This document shows positions 1 through 12,547 of a stretch of 64,000 bases of DNA, piece by piece (the first letter of the stretch is position 1; each line of letters starts with the position of its first letter). The position numbers and the translations under genes are program-made. The stretch comes from Chelonoidis abingdonii (taxonomy: Eukaryota > Chordata > Testudines > Testudinidae). The notes beneath the pieces are model-generated. The model was not told where the DNA came from. It made no database searches and was given only the letters and a program-made list of their open reading frames with translations. The stretch covers positions 61,553,373-61,617,372 of the forward strand of contig NC_133773.1 in assembly GCF_003597395.2 (NCBI RefSeq), read 5' to 3'.

Positions 1-135
1 NNNNNNNNNNNNNNNNNNNNNNNNNNNNNNNNNNNNNNNNNNNNNNNNNNNNNNNNNNNNNNNNNNNNNNNNNNNNNNNNNNNNNNNNNNNNNNNNNNNN
101 NNNNNNNNNNNNNNNNNNNNNNNNNNNNNNNNNNN
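1..135. other. Assembly gap (Ns)
   Basis: All bases are N. The first real base is 136. Any element that starts here, including the MITE that follows, is cut by the gap. Confidence 1.
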
Positions 136-258
136 ACAGCCAGCGCTGCAGCCAGGGAGTTGCAGCGCTGGCTGAGCTTTGTAAGTGTGGACACCAAGTA
201 AGTTGCAGCGCTGTAACCCCCTTACCAGCGCTGCAACTTGCAAGTGTAGCCAAGCCCT
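136..258. mobile_element. 3' part of a hAT-like MITE
   Basis: The segment is rich in repeated 'agcgctgcaactt' and 'gcagcgctg' words and ends in 'caagtgtagccaagccct'. That end resembles the terminus of the non-autonomous element at 30,675-30,981 ('caagtgtagccataccc'). The left half is lost in the N gap, so no target duplication can be tested. The hAT assignment is inferred from the end sequence only. Confidence 0.55.
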
Positions 259-1559
259 CTGATATGGATCAAGCATTCTGGTTCTCAATTCCTCACCCCA
301 CTCCTCACCAGTGTTCTTGGTGAATGCTCCCAGTATGCCTGTTCTCAGCATCCCACCCAGAAGGGCTTGACTTCCCAGAAAATGGTTCATATGAGAGGCA
401 GGACAACTCAGAGGAGCAGGGAGATGACTTGAGGTGGGTGAGGAAGTTGTGATGTTCTGTACCTCGTGGGACCACCCTGCACCCCATGTTCATCTTTATA
501 AAATGATTGAGTGGTATCCAATGCAAAGTTTGTCATGTCGGGTGTCTTTGGAAGGTTCACTGAGCATTGTTGTTATAGTAAAGTTATAGGTTGTAATTTA
601 ATGCATATAGTTATGAGGCTGAAAATGTGTGCTCATGGCTTAAAACAAGCCCAGGTAAAAACTCTCCAAGAGCAGAGGGACAGTTCACACCTCATCAGGG
701 CATGTATGGTTAGCGTTAGGGTTAGCTCAGCCCAACCTCACAGGAACAACCGACACTGGCCCAGCCAGCAACAAAGGATCTGTTGGACTCTCAAGTGACT
801 CACCCCCCTTTCCTTTGGTCAGTTTGGGACCGCAATGAGCTAACGCTCAGCTGATCTGAAGGGGGGTGGGGGCAAAACCAAGAAGGAAGAAAGAACATGA
901 TAAAAGGGACAAATTTTACCATGCTTTTCCTCTCTCTTCCACCTACATCTACAGACAACACCACCAAGCGATTGAAGCACTGATGAAAGGGGAGAGCCTG
1001 GCTGAAGGGCAACCAGCCAGCCTGTGGTGAGAAGCATCTAAGTTTGTAAGGGCACTGAAAGTGTTAAGATCAGCCTAGAATGTGTTTTGCTTTTATTTCA
1101 TTTGATCAAATCTGACTTCTTGTGCTTTGACTTATCACTTAAAATCTATCTTTCTAGTTAATAAATTTGTTTGTTTATTCTACTTGAAGCAGTGCTTTGG
1201 TTTGAAGTGTGTCAGAGACTCCCCTTGGGATAACAAGCCTGGTACATATTAATTTCTTTGTTAAACTGACCAACTCATATAAGCTTGCAGCATCCAGCAG
1301 GTGTAACTGGACATTGCAAGACAGAGGTTCCGAGCGTTGTGTTTGGGACTAGAGATATTGGCTAGTGTCATTCGGTTGCACAATCCAAGCAGCTTACATG
1401 CCAGAGGCTGTGCGTGAACCGCCCAGGACTGGGGGTTCTCACAGCAGAGCAGGGTAAGGCTGGCTCCCGGAGTCAAGGATTGGAGTGACCTAGCAGATCA
1501 TCGGTCCAGATAATAACACGGGAATGTCACAGAGGGTCTGAGACTTCCCCAGAAAGACA
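259..1559. other. No gene recognised
   Basis: I see no convincing exon, RNA gene or repeat. Short open frames on both strands lack splice signals or family motifs. Confidence 0.5.
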
Positions 1560-1960
1560 ACCACCCTCCAGAACCTGGCTCATCAGGAGAGCCAGTGATT
1601 GGGGCGGGGGGGAAATCTGAACCCCAGGGCAGAGACCCCCACATCCTAGCACATACACAGGGGAGAGGGAGCAGGGTTCACACACCCCCAGGGTGAAAGG
1701 GATCCCAGATCCCAGTTCACATGGGGAGAAAGGACAGAGGGCTCAGACTCCCAACCCTCAAGAAAGTCAGGCCCCAGAACCTGGCTCACATGAGAGGGGA
1801 CATGGCGCAAGTCTGACCCCTGTGGATGAACAGGGGCCCCCTAGATCCTGGCACACAGACAGACAGGATGGCACAGAGCATGACTCAGAACCCCCAGAGA
1901 TTTAAGGCCCCCTCATATCCCAGCTTACATGACTGGAGGAAAGGAGAAAGATCAGGGCCC
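1560..1960. repeat. Degenerate tandem repeat, period about 68 bp
   Basis: A phrase of the form 'agaacctggctcacatg' recurs six times with drift. Anchors are near 1570, 1641, 1707, 1776, 1843 and 1915, giving spacings of 71, 66, 69, 67 and 72. Between anchors, 'cagaggctcagaccc'-like text also recurs. Divergence is high, so this is an old minisatellite. Open frames crossing it (for example 1693-1905) are by-products of the repeat. Confidence 0.7.
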
Positions 1961-4900
1961 CTACAGGGGCAGGTGAGGCCCAAAATGTTGGTGTACACAC
2001 AGAAGGGGATAATGAGGGCTGACATCTTCCTGCCTCTTTTTCTTCCTCAGAGTCCCTACCCTCACCCTCACGTTCCCTTCCCAGTGTCTCTCTCCCTCTA
2101 CCAGTCCCCAATTCTTCTCACCTCCACTAGCACCCATTCTCCTCTATCCCCCTTCCATAATCCGCTCTCCCCTTGATGCAGCCCCCAATGCTTCTCTTCT
2201 CATCTTTATTCCCCGCACTCCTCAATCCCTAAATGCCCCTCCTCTGCCAGCTATCATTTGCATGTATATATATTCACATATTTTATAAATCTACTTTGAA
2301 TACATTCCCCCAAAATTAAAAACCTAATTTTCTAGTATAGAGCAGGCCTTTGTGTAATCCACGGGGCTTTTTAGCATTATAAGAGCTTTTTAGACCAACT
2401 AAACAAAGAACCAAATTCTTTGTATAATATTGTAAAATAATTTCTTCTCAAGGGCTAGTGCATGGCATGCACGCTACTGGGGTAACTCTCAAGCATTTGA
2501 GACTATGATGCTATGAACTCAGCCCTGTTTTGATCTTTATCTGTGCACAAAAAATTGCAAACCATACCACCTCTTAAAAAAAAAGAAGCTAGTTCTTCTA
2601 GGGAGCAGTACCTTGGGAACTCGTGGTTTGAATAGCCCTAAATATGGATCTCTGACTAAACCCAATACCCCCCAAGAGAAACAAAAAATCAAGGCAATAT
2701 GAGAAAAGGTACAGATTTTAGAGCACTTGGACAAATCAAGTTCTACACAGAAAACTGGTCTTACTCTTAACTATGGAAAAGTTATCACACTGCTACAACA
2801 GAGAGAATGTGAACAGGAAACAAAGATGGTCTTACTTCAAGACCATTCTTAGGAAACCAAGAACATGGGTAGTTTAAGAGGAAGAGTACTGATGGATTGG
2901 GAGGAGGCCACCTTGTAATATCCTTATATTTGTTACTAAATAAGGCAATATCCGTTCACTTTTGAATACTTACAGTCTCTATATGTTATTTACAAAGAAT
3001 CTTTCAAAATCTTTAAGTAGAGTTTTTTTCTGCACTCCAAACATGACTTATGCATGTTTTTTATTTCTAGACCAATCATGGCATGAATAGTATTGGTACA
3101 CAAGCAGATGAAAAAAAAAACAAAACCCATAAGTGACAGGTGATAGAGAAAGGAAAGAGTATTTTTTAGGTAAAAGAACAAAGTCATTAGGCAATATTCA
3201 ATTTTCAAGGTGCCAAGGATTATTAAACAACTGGGAATTTAGAAAATGTACTAAGCAGTTAACCATGTCCATATTGTGGGTCAAATCTGACCCACAAAGA
3301 TTTCAGGTTTCCAAACATATGACCTATAAAAGTCTTTATACGCTCAGTAAAAACTGTTTATTACCAAACTAATTATCACACTATTCTCTGAATACCACAC
3401 AAAAACAGAAAATAAAATTGACTAGAAAATAAAAAAGTGACTAGGCTATATTAATTTCTAAACTAGAGAAAACAGAAAAGTATGACAGTGAAATGCAAAA
3501 ATTCAGCTGTAATAATGTAATTTTAAGGTGCAACTTTTGATATTGAAAATCTTAAATAAAAATAATATTTCTTTCCAATTTGTTAGCATCTAACTTCACG
3601 ATATTTGTCCAGCAACATTTGGATCAATGGTCACATCAAAGGAAGAAAGAAAAAGTGTCATTCTAGAAGTCTTTCAGACAGCTTCAGTTCATTTCAGCAA
3701 TTTCCCCAGTGTCACCCTTGGCATTTCTACTGCTTCAAAACCATATTTCAGCCTATTGCTTCCTTTTTTCTGCCAGTAATTTGTTTTCCTAGTCATTAAT
3801 TTTCCCTCCCCAAACTTAAGTTCTTACTTACCAACCTACCCTAAAAACGATTTAAGGCATAATAATTGTGAAGCGCTTTGGGACTGAACAGAAGATGTTA
3901 TCTCAGTATATTTAATATCATCCACCCAGACATTCAACCCATTGGCCAAAGCACCTGTTTGTTTGGGGAAAAAGGGAGGAATAAAAGTCTTTGTATACAA
4001 CCAGTCTTTACAACACTACTTAAAAGGAAGAAGGCTGGCAATTGCAGATTAGCTTTTTGTTGTGGTGGGATTGGTTTTTTTGTTGTTTTTTTTTAAATAA
4101 ATACTACTCAAAGTACAGCATACTTTCAGAAGAAATAACCCCCTAAACTTTTTTCAGGAGATACATTTAAAAAAATTATTTCAACACCCTCTAATAGATA
4201 ATATTTGAGTATACATCTCAAAATAATGCCAATTAAAGAGATCATCATCAGTAATACAGTCTCACATGTAAATATTTTGAACATAGTAACTCAACTACAG
4301 AAATGCCATTTTTGTCTTTCAGATATATTTTTCTTTTTTTGCCTAAGTGCTCTACTAGTTCAGAATCTGGGCTGCTGCTCCTTTTATTATTTAAAAAAAA
4401 AAAAACTTCCACTCACAATCCTAGAAGGATCTTGCGCTCTCAGCAATCCTGCATTGGCATCTGCCTTCAGACATAAGATTATTAACTTCCTCAGCAAAAA
4501 AGCAGAATTTCAGCACTTGTGGCGTTTCACCTGTCTTGCACTAAGTAGCATAAACTCTCTGAGAATCCTGCACAGATTATAATTTTAGGGAAGATTCTTC
4601 TCCCTAGTTTACCATAGACAATTTTGAGTGAGTAGAGTTCAGTGATATTCTGTCTGCCTAGGTGCTTTACAGGGCTCACGTATGATGTTACAGCACATAT
4701 AACACCACCGAGATTTTGGTCAGAAGGGTCACTACATTATTTCTTTCCCAAACTGTAACAAAGCTTCCACAATTAACAGAAAAACCACAAGTACATGTAA
4801 TGTATGGACCATGAAAAATACGTAGTTGTCTTCTGCACTTCTTACATAAATCACTCAAAATCAAAAGGAGTTATTCTCAAATATGGAGTGACAAGGTCAA

Positions 4901-5340
4901 CTTCTATGTTCAAGAGTTGGGGGACACCCAGCTGTGCACAAACTAATCTATTTACTAGCTTCAGAGTACTAATATTCAACCAGATATCTACTAATAAAAT
5001 CCCATTACATTAGTTCTTGGCTCTGAGATGGAACTACATGCTCTGTAAGTCTTTGCAACTAACTGCTGTATCAGCACAAATCCTACAGCACATACTGTGA
5101 CAGGAGTAACTACTACTAAAACAAGGACTTCGTGCAGTGAAATGATGGTCTGCTTACGTTGCAAATTCTTTGTGTAAGCACAGACACATAACAAAAAACC
5201 CTATAAATGTACGATTGTAGAAAACATTTTAAAATGAGCTCCTTCATCAAAATACATTGTATCTAACCAAAAAAAACAGAGGGATTAGCAGCCCTTATAC
5301 GGTTTTATGAACAAGGAGAAGACAAAGCTAACAATTACTC
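1961..5340. other. Mostly unique AT-rich DNA, no gene recognised
   Basis: A pyrimidine-rich stretch lies at 2030-2230. The rest is AT-rich with short homopolymers. A fragment near 3,875 ('gaagcgctttgggact') resembles a common dispersed repeat tail. If the minus-strand gene proposed below is real, its last introns or 3' untranslated region could lie here, but I could not find its end. Confidence 0.4.
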
Positions 5341-5394
5341 ACCAGATTTCTTTAAAATAATCTTCTCACAGTCTCTCTGGTCGTTTAATATTAT
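5341..5394 (-). CDS. Candidate internal exon of the unidentified minus-strand gene
   Basis: On the minus strand a pyrimidine tract ending 'ttttttttattatacag' precedes 54 bases, followed by a consensus donor 'gtgagtaatt'. Only one frame is open. It takes two bases from the upstream codon, encodes 17 residues including 'NDQRDCEK', and ends one base into the next codon. Both splice sites are strong for such a short block. The protein is not recognised. Its start phase does not join directly to the candidate exon at 10,722-10,834, so at least one exon between them would be missing. Confidence 0.4.
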
Positions 5395-5744
5395 GCCTGT
5401 ATAATAAAAAAAAGAGTATTTTTTAAAACCCATGTAAACAGCAAATAATCCTACATTAACTATACAATCCTTAATTAATTTACATTTAATATAAACAAAC
5501 TGTCTTCCTTGCTCTTAGGACAAGGCTCAAAATGAAGACAGTAAAATCATACATTAAGAAAGTTTTGTCATTATATGAATTATACCAGAGAGGCTGAAGA
5601 ATAACTTGTAACATTAGGGTGCAGGCAAACACAGCTTATCACAACTATAAGAACTACCACAAGAAAGATAGGATATCATTTCCTCCAGCAGCTGCAAGCC
5701 GATGACTCCTCAGAAATGCTTTTGTATATCAAAAAGAACAACAT

Positions 5745-6480
5745 CAGTGATTATTATTTGTATTATTATAGAAGGCCTAATCATGGAGGACGAATACATT
5801 GGGTTGGGCACTGTACAAAATACAAAACAAAAAGATGGTTCCTGCCCTTAAGAGCTTACCATCTAAGTGCATACAGACACACAGATGGTAGTATACAAGG
5901 AAACAACAACCACACTGGGCAGCAGGATAGGCTGTTGTTTCAGCATTTCAGCAGTCTAACAGTTAAGTTTTTGTGAACGTGATGGAAAAGGAGAGTTTTA
6001 AGGAAGGATTTGAAGGAAGACAATGAAATAGTTTTACAGATCTTCCTGGGTAATTCCCCCGCAAGAGTGATGGCTAGCATGTGGAAAAGCACAAAGGTGC
6101 TCACTTGAAAATTTCACAGGTGGATGAGGGAGGTTGGCATCATGTGACTCTGGGAGGCAGGAGTCAACGTCTCAATAGCGAATGAGAGATGACAGGTTGG
6201 GTGGGGACAGGTTGTGAATGGGCTTGAAAACAAAAGATAAGTAGTTTATATTTGATGTGATAGAGAAGAGGTAGCAAGTGGAGGGATGCAAAGAGAAAAG
6301 TGACATGGTCAAAGTGATGTGCTAGGAAAATAATCTTTGCAGTAGCATTCTAAATGGATAGGAGTAAGGTAATGTTGCATTTATCAAATGTAGCAAAAAA
6401 AGAATGTTGCAGTAATCGAAGTTTAGGTGTGTGGATGGATATGAAAGGCCATTTTCAGAGACATTAAGCAGAAAGAATCA
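5745..6480 (-). mobile_element. L3/CR1-like LINE relic
   Basis: The segment starts with 'gattattatttgtattatta', then 'gggcactgtacaaaatac' and 'cctgcccttaagagcttacc'. This is the reverse complement of the well-known old L3-type LINE tail ('tgtaagctctttggggcagg...cctagcacaatgggg'). Downstream phrases such as 'gagagatgacaggttgggtgg' and 'gatgcaaagagaaaagtgac' fit the same long family. No open reading frame remains. Plus-strand tail pieces of the same family occur at about 23,345, 44,130 and 57,140. Confidence 0.7.
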
Positions 6481-6489
6481 GCAAGACTA

Positions 6490-6680
6490 AAGCTTTGTCT
6501 ACACTACGCACCTTTTAGCCATACTGCTTTGCCACCACAGCCATGCTGCTAAAAGGCACGCAGTGTAGCTGCTGTTTGTTGGAAGGAGATAGCTCTCCTG
6601 ACGACAAAAAACTTCCTCCCCCAACAAGTAGCAGCAGTTTTGTCGGCAGGAGAACAGAAGATCAAGAGCTCTGTTTTAAT
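6490..6680. mobile_element. Truncated MITE
   Basis: It begins 'agctttgtctacactacgcacc', followed by partly self-complementary text ('gtagctgctgtttgttgg' and 'ccaacaagtagcagcag'). This is the plan of the 'gtctacact' MITEs elsewhere in the window. The second end is missing. Confidence 0.5.
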
Positions 6681-6802
6681 CATATTTAACTTGAGCAGAT
6701 GGCTAGACATCTATGAGGAGATGACTTTCACTAGGACAGAAAGAGACAGATCTCAAGACAAGAGTTCTGTCAGTCATCAGCACAGAGATAGTAGCTGAAT
6801 TT

Positions 6803-7536
6803 TGTTAGAATGGGTTCCTGTCTGCATCCTGTATCACTTGCCATACCGGTATTGCCCTGGCCTCTTCCTTTGTCATTCAGTGTTGAACGCATTCTACAAC
6901 AATATGCATTACCTCACCTTTTGGGGGCGAAGCCAGACCTTTTGGCACCTGCTCCCCTATTTGGTGTAAACATTGCTTGTGCCAATCAGAGGCGAACACA
7001 CACAGGTTTTGGGCCCCGTCCCCTATGACACTTCTGTGATGTCATAGTAAGTATTTTAGGGGTTGCCCTGCCATGTGCAGGCAGAGAGAGGAGAAAACGT
7101 GTCCCGTGTATCCCGTGTATGCCGTGTATGCCGTAACCGAGCCTGATCACCTCGAAGCCTCTCTCTCAGCTCACGTGTTTCAAATAGAGCTTCTACGTTT
7201 GCCGGTCGTGATGTGTTGGTTTGTATTTGTAAGTATCAGTTATTACTAAATGCTGCATTTTGTTTGTAAATATTGTTAGTAGATATTTTAGGCATTGTGT
7301 GTTTTAGGTTTTGTTAACTCTATTAGCTAATCATAAGCTGCTCTCTTACCCCTTGTAACTATCCCCAATAAAATTTAAAATTGATTGATTTTAGTTGTGT
7401 GTGTGTGTGTCTGCAGTCTGCCTCGTGACCCATACTCTCCTTGCATCTCTTACCTATATAGTCTGTTGCCACGTGCAGCCTGGTAAATAACAGGCCTGCA
7501 TTTTCTTTTGCCCCTGCGAATACGTGGCAATCTACA
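6803..7536 (+). mobile_element. Solo LTR of an LTR retroelement, with 5-bp target duplication
   Basis: The segment starts TGTTAG and ends CTACA, so it has the TG...CA termini and short inverted repeat of an LTR. It is flanked on both sides by AATTT (6798-6802 and 7537-7541). A polyadenylation signal 'aataaa' lies near 7,367, followed by a GT-rich tract, as expected for an R/U5 region. No internal retroelement sequence adjoins it, so it reads as a solo LTR of about 734 bp. A 5-bp duplication fits Gypsy or class III/other ERV groups, but the family is not determined. Four 9-bp units ('cccgtgtat' type) lie at about 7,101-7,135. Confidence 0.7.
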
Positions 7537-7889
7537 AATTTGTGTTTGTGGATTAAATTACTCATTGATGAATGCTAGCATTTCTCCACAGTATTCTTGG
7601 TGGCATTCAACCTTCAATACTGACAACCTGGTTAACTCCCAAGTCTAATGAGTTTCAAGACAGAGACGGGCATCAAAAGAGAAGTCAAAAACAGCAAGCA
7701 AATCAACTACTTGAGTACAAATCCGAACAAAAAATTCAAACATTAACAATTAACCCTACAACAAATTAATCATAGCAAATGAGAAATAAGCATCTATTTA
7801 ATTAAGTGTGGCAGGTTGCTCAGTGCAGTTGAACAATTTCAGCCTTGATTTCACTGCTCTATATATGGTGGTGGCATCAACATCTATAA

Positions 7890-8470
7890 ACTCAGGCTGT
7901 CCAACATTTCCCATTATAAAACCCTGTTTTCATTTGCTTACAGCTTGGCCAAACTTCAACCATTTGGACTGAAATTTTCCATGATGGGTGTTTGTCTTAT
8001 GCTGAACTTTTAAGTTTTAGCATTAAAAAGGCAGGTCTGCCGGTTCAGAGAAAGAGGTTAGCACAAACAACAAAACAAAGCCATGTGTACAATAATAAAA
8101 TCATATAACTGTTCTATTGAGAAACTCTAGGGCCTCCATGCTCTGGAGCAGAGGCTTGAAGTTTGGTAAAAGGATTGCCCTGGAGCCAAAGAGGTGCCTT
8201 TGGCCATTCCTGTAAAAATCCACCCAAATTCGGCAGCTTTATAAGCCTCTGGAGGAAAAAAAATCACCATTTGTACATGTGCTGTAGAGACTTCTTAGAA
8301 TATGGTGGCTTAATTTTCAGAGAATTCTATTCACACTGAGCATGTCCAGTTCAGACACAGCTCCAACATGACAAACTTACTTCAAGCTGCAGCCTACAGC
8401 ATCAGGGGCTTATAGCAGGGTTTGACCTGAAATTGCTTCTTCTGGCTGCCAGACACTGCTGTGGCACTGA
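7890..8470 (+). repeat. Unclassified dispersed repeat, copy A
   Basis: Homologous to 44,565-45,450. Shared phrases include 'gctgaaattttccatg', 'ctttggagcag(a/g)g(g/a)cttga' and 'agagacttct/gatag'. Other copies lie at 41,985-42,300 (+) and 55,690-56,070 (-). I see no coding capacity, inverted termini or tRNA promoter boxes, so I leave the class open. Confidence 0.65.
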
Positions 8471-8744
8471 GTAGCAGACGAGAGAACAAAGAGACTGATA
8501 GAAAGTTGCAAAACTGCCTTGAAAAGCTATGTCAATTGAAATCTCTCAGGAGGGCAAATCTTATCAATCTACACTACAAAGTAGATCACACACATCTCAG
8601 TTCCTTCTCCCAAAACACAAGAGTTCTGACGTTATAGAGAATTCAGAATTAGCTGGGAAGGTGAACTGAGTATGAATTCCCAAGAATCTCTCCTGAAAAA
8701 CAATTACCAATAAATAACCTCCTTCCGCTTTGAGAGCCTCTGTA

Positions 8745-9053
8745 CATTTCCACTTGTAGGAGCTCCTTGCCAGAGGGTGTTCTGAAGGCCAAGACTATAT
8801 CAGGGTTCAAAAAAGAACAAGATAAATTCATGGACGATAGTTCCATCAATAGCTATTACCCAGGATGGGCAATGATGGTGTCCCCAGCGTTTGTTTGCCA
8901 GCAGCTGGGAATAGGAGACAAGGAATGGATCACTTGATGATTAAATGTTCTGTTCATTCCCTCTGGGCACTTGACATCGACCACTGTCAGAAGACAAGAG
9001 ACTGGGCTAGATGGATCTTTGGTCTGAGCCAGTATGGCCGTTCTTATGTTTAA
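8745..9053 (+). mobile_element. CR1 LINE 3' end
   Basis: The run 'ctccttgccagagggtg ... aagaacaagataaattcatgg ... atcacttgatgattaaatgttctgttcattccctctgg ... gccagtatggccgttcttatg' is split here for length. It is the reptilian CR1 tail in sense orientation. Reverse-complement copies of the same tail lie at 42,655, 47,465 and 58,585. The copy is heavily 5'-truncated and non-coding. Confidence 0.9.
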
Positions 9054-10721
9054 ACCTAAGAATCATGGTGACAGCAAAAGCAGTAGATCTTCTTACATTA
9101 TCTGGAAGAAAAAGTTAAAGGTGGGTAAAAAGGTGCATTTCTTCACACAGCTCCTCCCAACTCTCCCCTCGATGCACAAAAACCACTGTTGTCATCCTCC
9201 TCTTCTTAATTCAGCCCTTCCACTAGGCTGCTGCTGGTGTCCTGTATTACATACAGGGTGACTTCCTGAGGAAGCCAGTGTCTGTCTATTCAGATGAATG
9301 AAAGTCTTTCCACCTTCCCTGTGAAGACACATGTGTACCTGTTGGAGACTGTGGTGCTGCTGTGCTAAAAAGGCACTCTGAGTATACACGTGATGGTGAG
9401 CAGGAGAGGTAGGTGACAGCCAACTGATGCAATGAAGAGGATCTGACTCAGAGGGTACCAGCATCCCATCTTATAAGTGTCCCTCTACTATCCGGTCCGT
9501 TGTACACTCCTCATCAAGGTGTGAAGAGGTAACGCAGACAAGTTCAAAGCCCTGCAGGCTGTGCCAAAGGACCTTCTGCTCTCCATGTCAGCATACCTGA
9601 TGGTACTCCCCTCCTGCTGCAGCATCTGCAGTAGTGATGCCTCCTCACAGTAATGACGACTTGAACATCCCTGGGCAATGATTTCAGCCACTTTGTCTAT
9701 AAGTCTGTTTTTCCAGTAGCGTACGCTTGCCTTCCTGTTCCCTGCTAGAAGGAAGGAAGCCATGACAGGTTGCTATCAAGTAGTGCTCCTTTGCCCTGCT
9801 GTCTCTGAAATGCGAATTTCTCAGAAGAGCAGAGAGCATGACTCCTATTACAGATTCCCCGTTGCTGTCAGTCTGTTCCTTGAAGAGGCTCTCTATTTGC
9901 ACCAGTCCTCTCCCTGGTAGACACAGTAAGGGAATTACATGGCTGCATCTCCCATCATCCTCTCTGACTAGCTGTGAGGCCTCAAAGTACGTAGAGCAGC
10001 TTCTTCATGAGTGGCCACTAAGTGGATACAATTTGGAGGCAATGTCTGTGCTTGCCTAGGCCCACAAACACAGAACACTGCCAATGCATCCCTCTGCTCA
10101 CAGACATACCATCATCTAAAAGGGGAGTGCACCTGTACACAGTCTCCAAAATTATTACTTTAATGATCTAAAGTTATTTGTACCAGGCAAAAATGTTTAC
10201 CGTGAAGAAATTTAGATTACTGAAGTCTCATGTCAATGCGTCAGAAGGAAATTTCAGATATAGCTATGACAAATGTTAAGTGAAAATGATTTCTACAAGT
10301 ATGCCAACCTATGAGGTAAAACATTTACCTAGAAGTGTGCCTGAAACCACTAAATCAATTAGATAATTGTTACTTCATTTACAGAAAAAAAAAAAGGAGG
10401 GGGGGCATCTTTCTAATAAATTACCAGTACACCTTTAAGTTTCTTGCCTCCAGTTTTTCAACCATTTATTCTTAAGATTGCATAGCCTTGACTGTCTTAT
10501 GATAGCTGTAGATTTACATGATGAATTTCATGAATGTTATTCACTACTTGTTTTGTTTTTAACTTCACACCATCTTGAGCAATGAACTGATAACAGAGGC
10601 CATTTCTCAGTGACTTATAACTACTGATTAATTTCACAACTGTTTTCCTCTCCAAGTGTTATTAAAAATGCGTTGCTTTTACCCCTTATGTTTTCATCCG
10701 ACAATATAATTTAATACCTAC
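9054..10721. other. No gene recognised; several short open frames
   Basis: Minus-strand frames at 9488-9763 (91 codons) and 9684-9902 overlap in different phases and look somewhat protein-like. I recognise no domain and see no splice signals around them. They could be a decayed DNA-transposon reading frame. A minus-strand block at 10,333-10,380 has a usable donor ('ctag|gtaaatg') but no good acceptor. Confidence 0.3.
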
Positions 10722-10834
10722 CGTGTTATTTTTCCATATATTTAAAATTAATAATACTTGTCTTCGGCCTTTAAAATCCACAAAGAATCCACTGTTCTTA
10801 CTTCTGAGATCATGATTTAAGTTCAGCTTGTGAT
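10722..10834 (-). CDS. Candidate internal exon of the unidentified minus-strand gene
   Basis: On the minus strand the block is 113 bases, ending at a donor 'cacg|gtaggtatt'. One frame is open throughout: two bases, then 37 codons, including 'GFFVDFKGRRQVLLILN'. If joined to 11,259-11,305 (which ends with one base), the split codon is Asp and the frame continues. The acceptor is AAG ('attctgcctaag'), a rare variant, which lowers confidence. The next exon would have to start at phase 0. I do not recognise the protein. Confidence 0.3.
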
Positions 10835-11258
10835 CTTAGGCAGAATAAGTTTTGTGGTCTTGTTTCAATCCCTTGTGAAAGCAGCCGACATTTCAAAACC
10901 ACCAGCTCCAATTAGACACAAGCTGTCTGTCTTAAAAGAGGAAAAGACTGACTGAGCAAGCATGGAGAATTAATTACTTCCTAGCTTTACAGAAGTAGAG
11001 AGTCAGTATTTAGGTCATTAAAAAGTTCTGTCTTCCTATATTTTCTCAGTCTTAAACCCTCTTGAAACACATTTTTACATACTATGAAATTTAAATTCTG
11101 TCTGAGGATATATTACAGCAATGGCTATGCTGGAAATGGATAAGTACAGAAAAGATTTGCAATATACCAGATTCCTTTCACAGTTCAGAAAGAGGACAAC
11201 TCTATGGTTCTGTCAGAACAACTCAACAGTTATCATGTAAGCAAGCCTCCCACATTAC

Positions 11259-11305
11259 CTGCTTTAGAAAACTTAAAAGTATTGTAAATTCCAAAAAAAT
11301 AATTA
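11259..11305 (-). CDS. Candidate short internal exon of the unidentified minus-strand gene
   Basis: A 47-base block on the minus strand lies between 'attttttgatag' and the donor 'gcag|gtaatgtgg'. The open frame uses one base to complete an upstream codon. The exon at 30,250-30,319 ends 'CG', so any base there gives Arg. It then encodes 15 residues (NYFFGIYNTFKFSKA) and ends one base into the next codon. The phase fits both neighbours, but the sequence is AT-rich and could be open by chance. Confidence 0.28.
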
Positions 11306-12540
11306 CTATCAAAAAATTTTCCTTTTTGGGCACATGCAACCACTTGTCAGGCAAGTTCATAGCCTTTCTTACACTCTTTCGAAACGTTACATGCAGGTAC
11401 TAAGATACCACAATTTCAGTACAAATACAGCTGACAGACTTTATGGAACACAGACATTTGACACTACAACCATCATTTTGGTATATATGCAGGAAGCTGT
11501 GGTAATGCTCTGTACTGAATATCGCACAAGAGAAAAGGAGATTTGTACTCTAAACATGGAAATATGCATCCTTAAAAAGCAAACTAAAAACTTATTCCTC
11601 ACTGCCCAAAATTCTCAATAGGTTGAGATTGAGTAACTTGGATTACTTCCATTTAGAACTGAAGAGGGAAGAATTACTAGAGCACCTTGGCAGCCAAGAG
11701 GTCCCTGCTCCTTCTTCTTCCACAATAACTCTGTACTGTTCCCCGCTCTCTAGTGAGTGGAGTGTAACTGAATAAGAGCATCTGAAAAGCCAATATTGTT
11801 TAACATTTAAAAATTAAAACATGAGGTTTATCATCTTTTAAACTGGATATCGTAGATATTACAATGATCAGCTTTATATAAAAAGCTGCAAGACAGAAAA
11901 AATTATGAAATCATAGAAACTGGTTTACAAAGTGTCTTTACAGTGGGCTCCCACACTACAAGTGACAGCTTCTACACAACACGGCCACCTCTAGTAATAG
12001 ACATAGAAGTACAGTTGCAATTAGGAACTTTAAACATGTCACAGTTCATTTGTGGAAACAAGCAGTTTTTAGGCTGAAAACTGTTTATGAGTTGAAGAAA
12101 ATGGATGAAAATTTCCCTTACAGTCTATGTTGCAAAGAACTTTATTTATACTCACTCACTGTGCAAAATTAATTTTAAAGCTTCTGTAAAGCATTCTGGT
12201 AACTGAGACACACTAAAAATAGGGCGTGGTCCCCCGGACGCAAAGTACACCAACTATATTATTTTTGAGCCAGATAGATTGTGAGAACAGAATGGTGAAC
12301 CAAGATATTCTAAACACCTTGTCTCAATAGTACATAAGGAAAAAAGAGTTAGAGGTCTGAGGTAATTGGTAGAAAAGAGGAACTATTTTATACTTCTTGT
12401 CAAGATGACCCAGGAATGAGTTCTCTGTTGTGAACCAAGCCCTTTGATCTTTAAAGGAACCAAACATTCTCAAAGCCATATATAAGGTAATTGGGGGTTT
12501 TGTTTTATTCTGGGGAAGGGGGAATATTACGCTGCAGATT
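11306..12540. other. No gene recognised
   Basis: An open plus-strand frame at 11,334-11,621 (95 codons) has no recognisable domain or splice context. I see nothing else here. Confidence 0.4.
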
Positions 12541-12547
12541 TAGTGGA

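Noticed and set aside
709..727. 'gttagcgttagggttagc' as telomeric repeat
   Set aside because: Only about two TTAGGG-like units with mismatches; too short to mean an interstitial telomere.
10333..10380. Minus-strand block 'NNYLIDLVVSGTLL' as an exon
   Set aside because: The donor is usable and it would join in phase to 5,394. The acceptor is poor, however, and its start phase does not fit 10,722.
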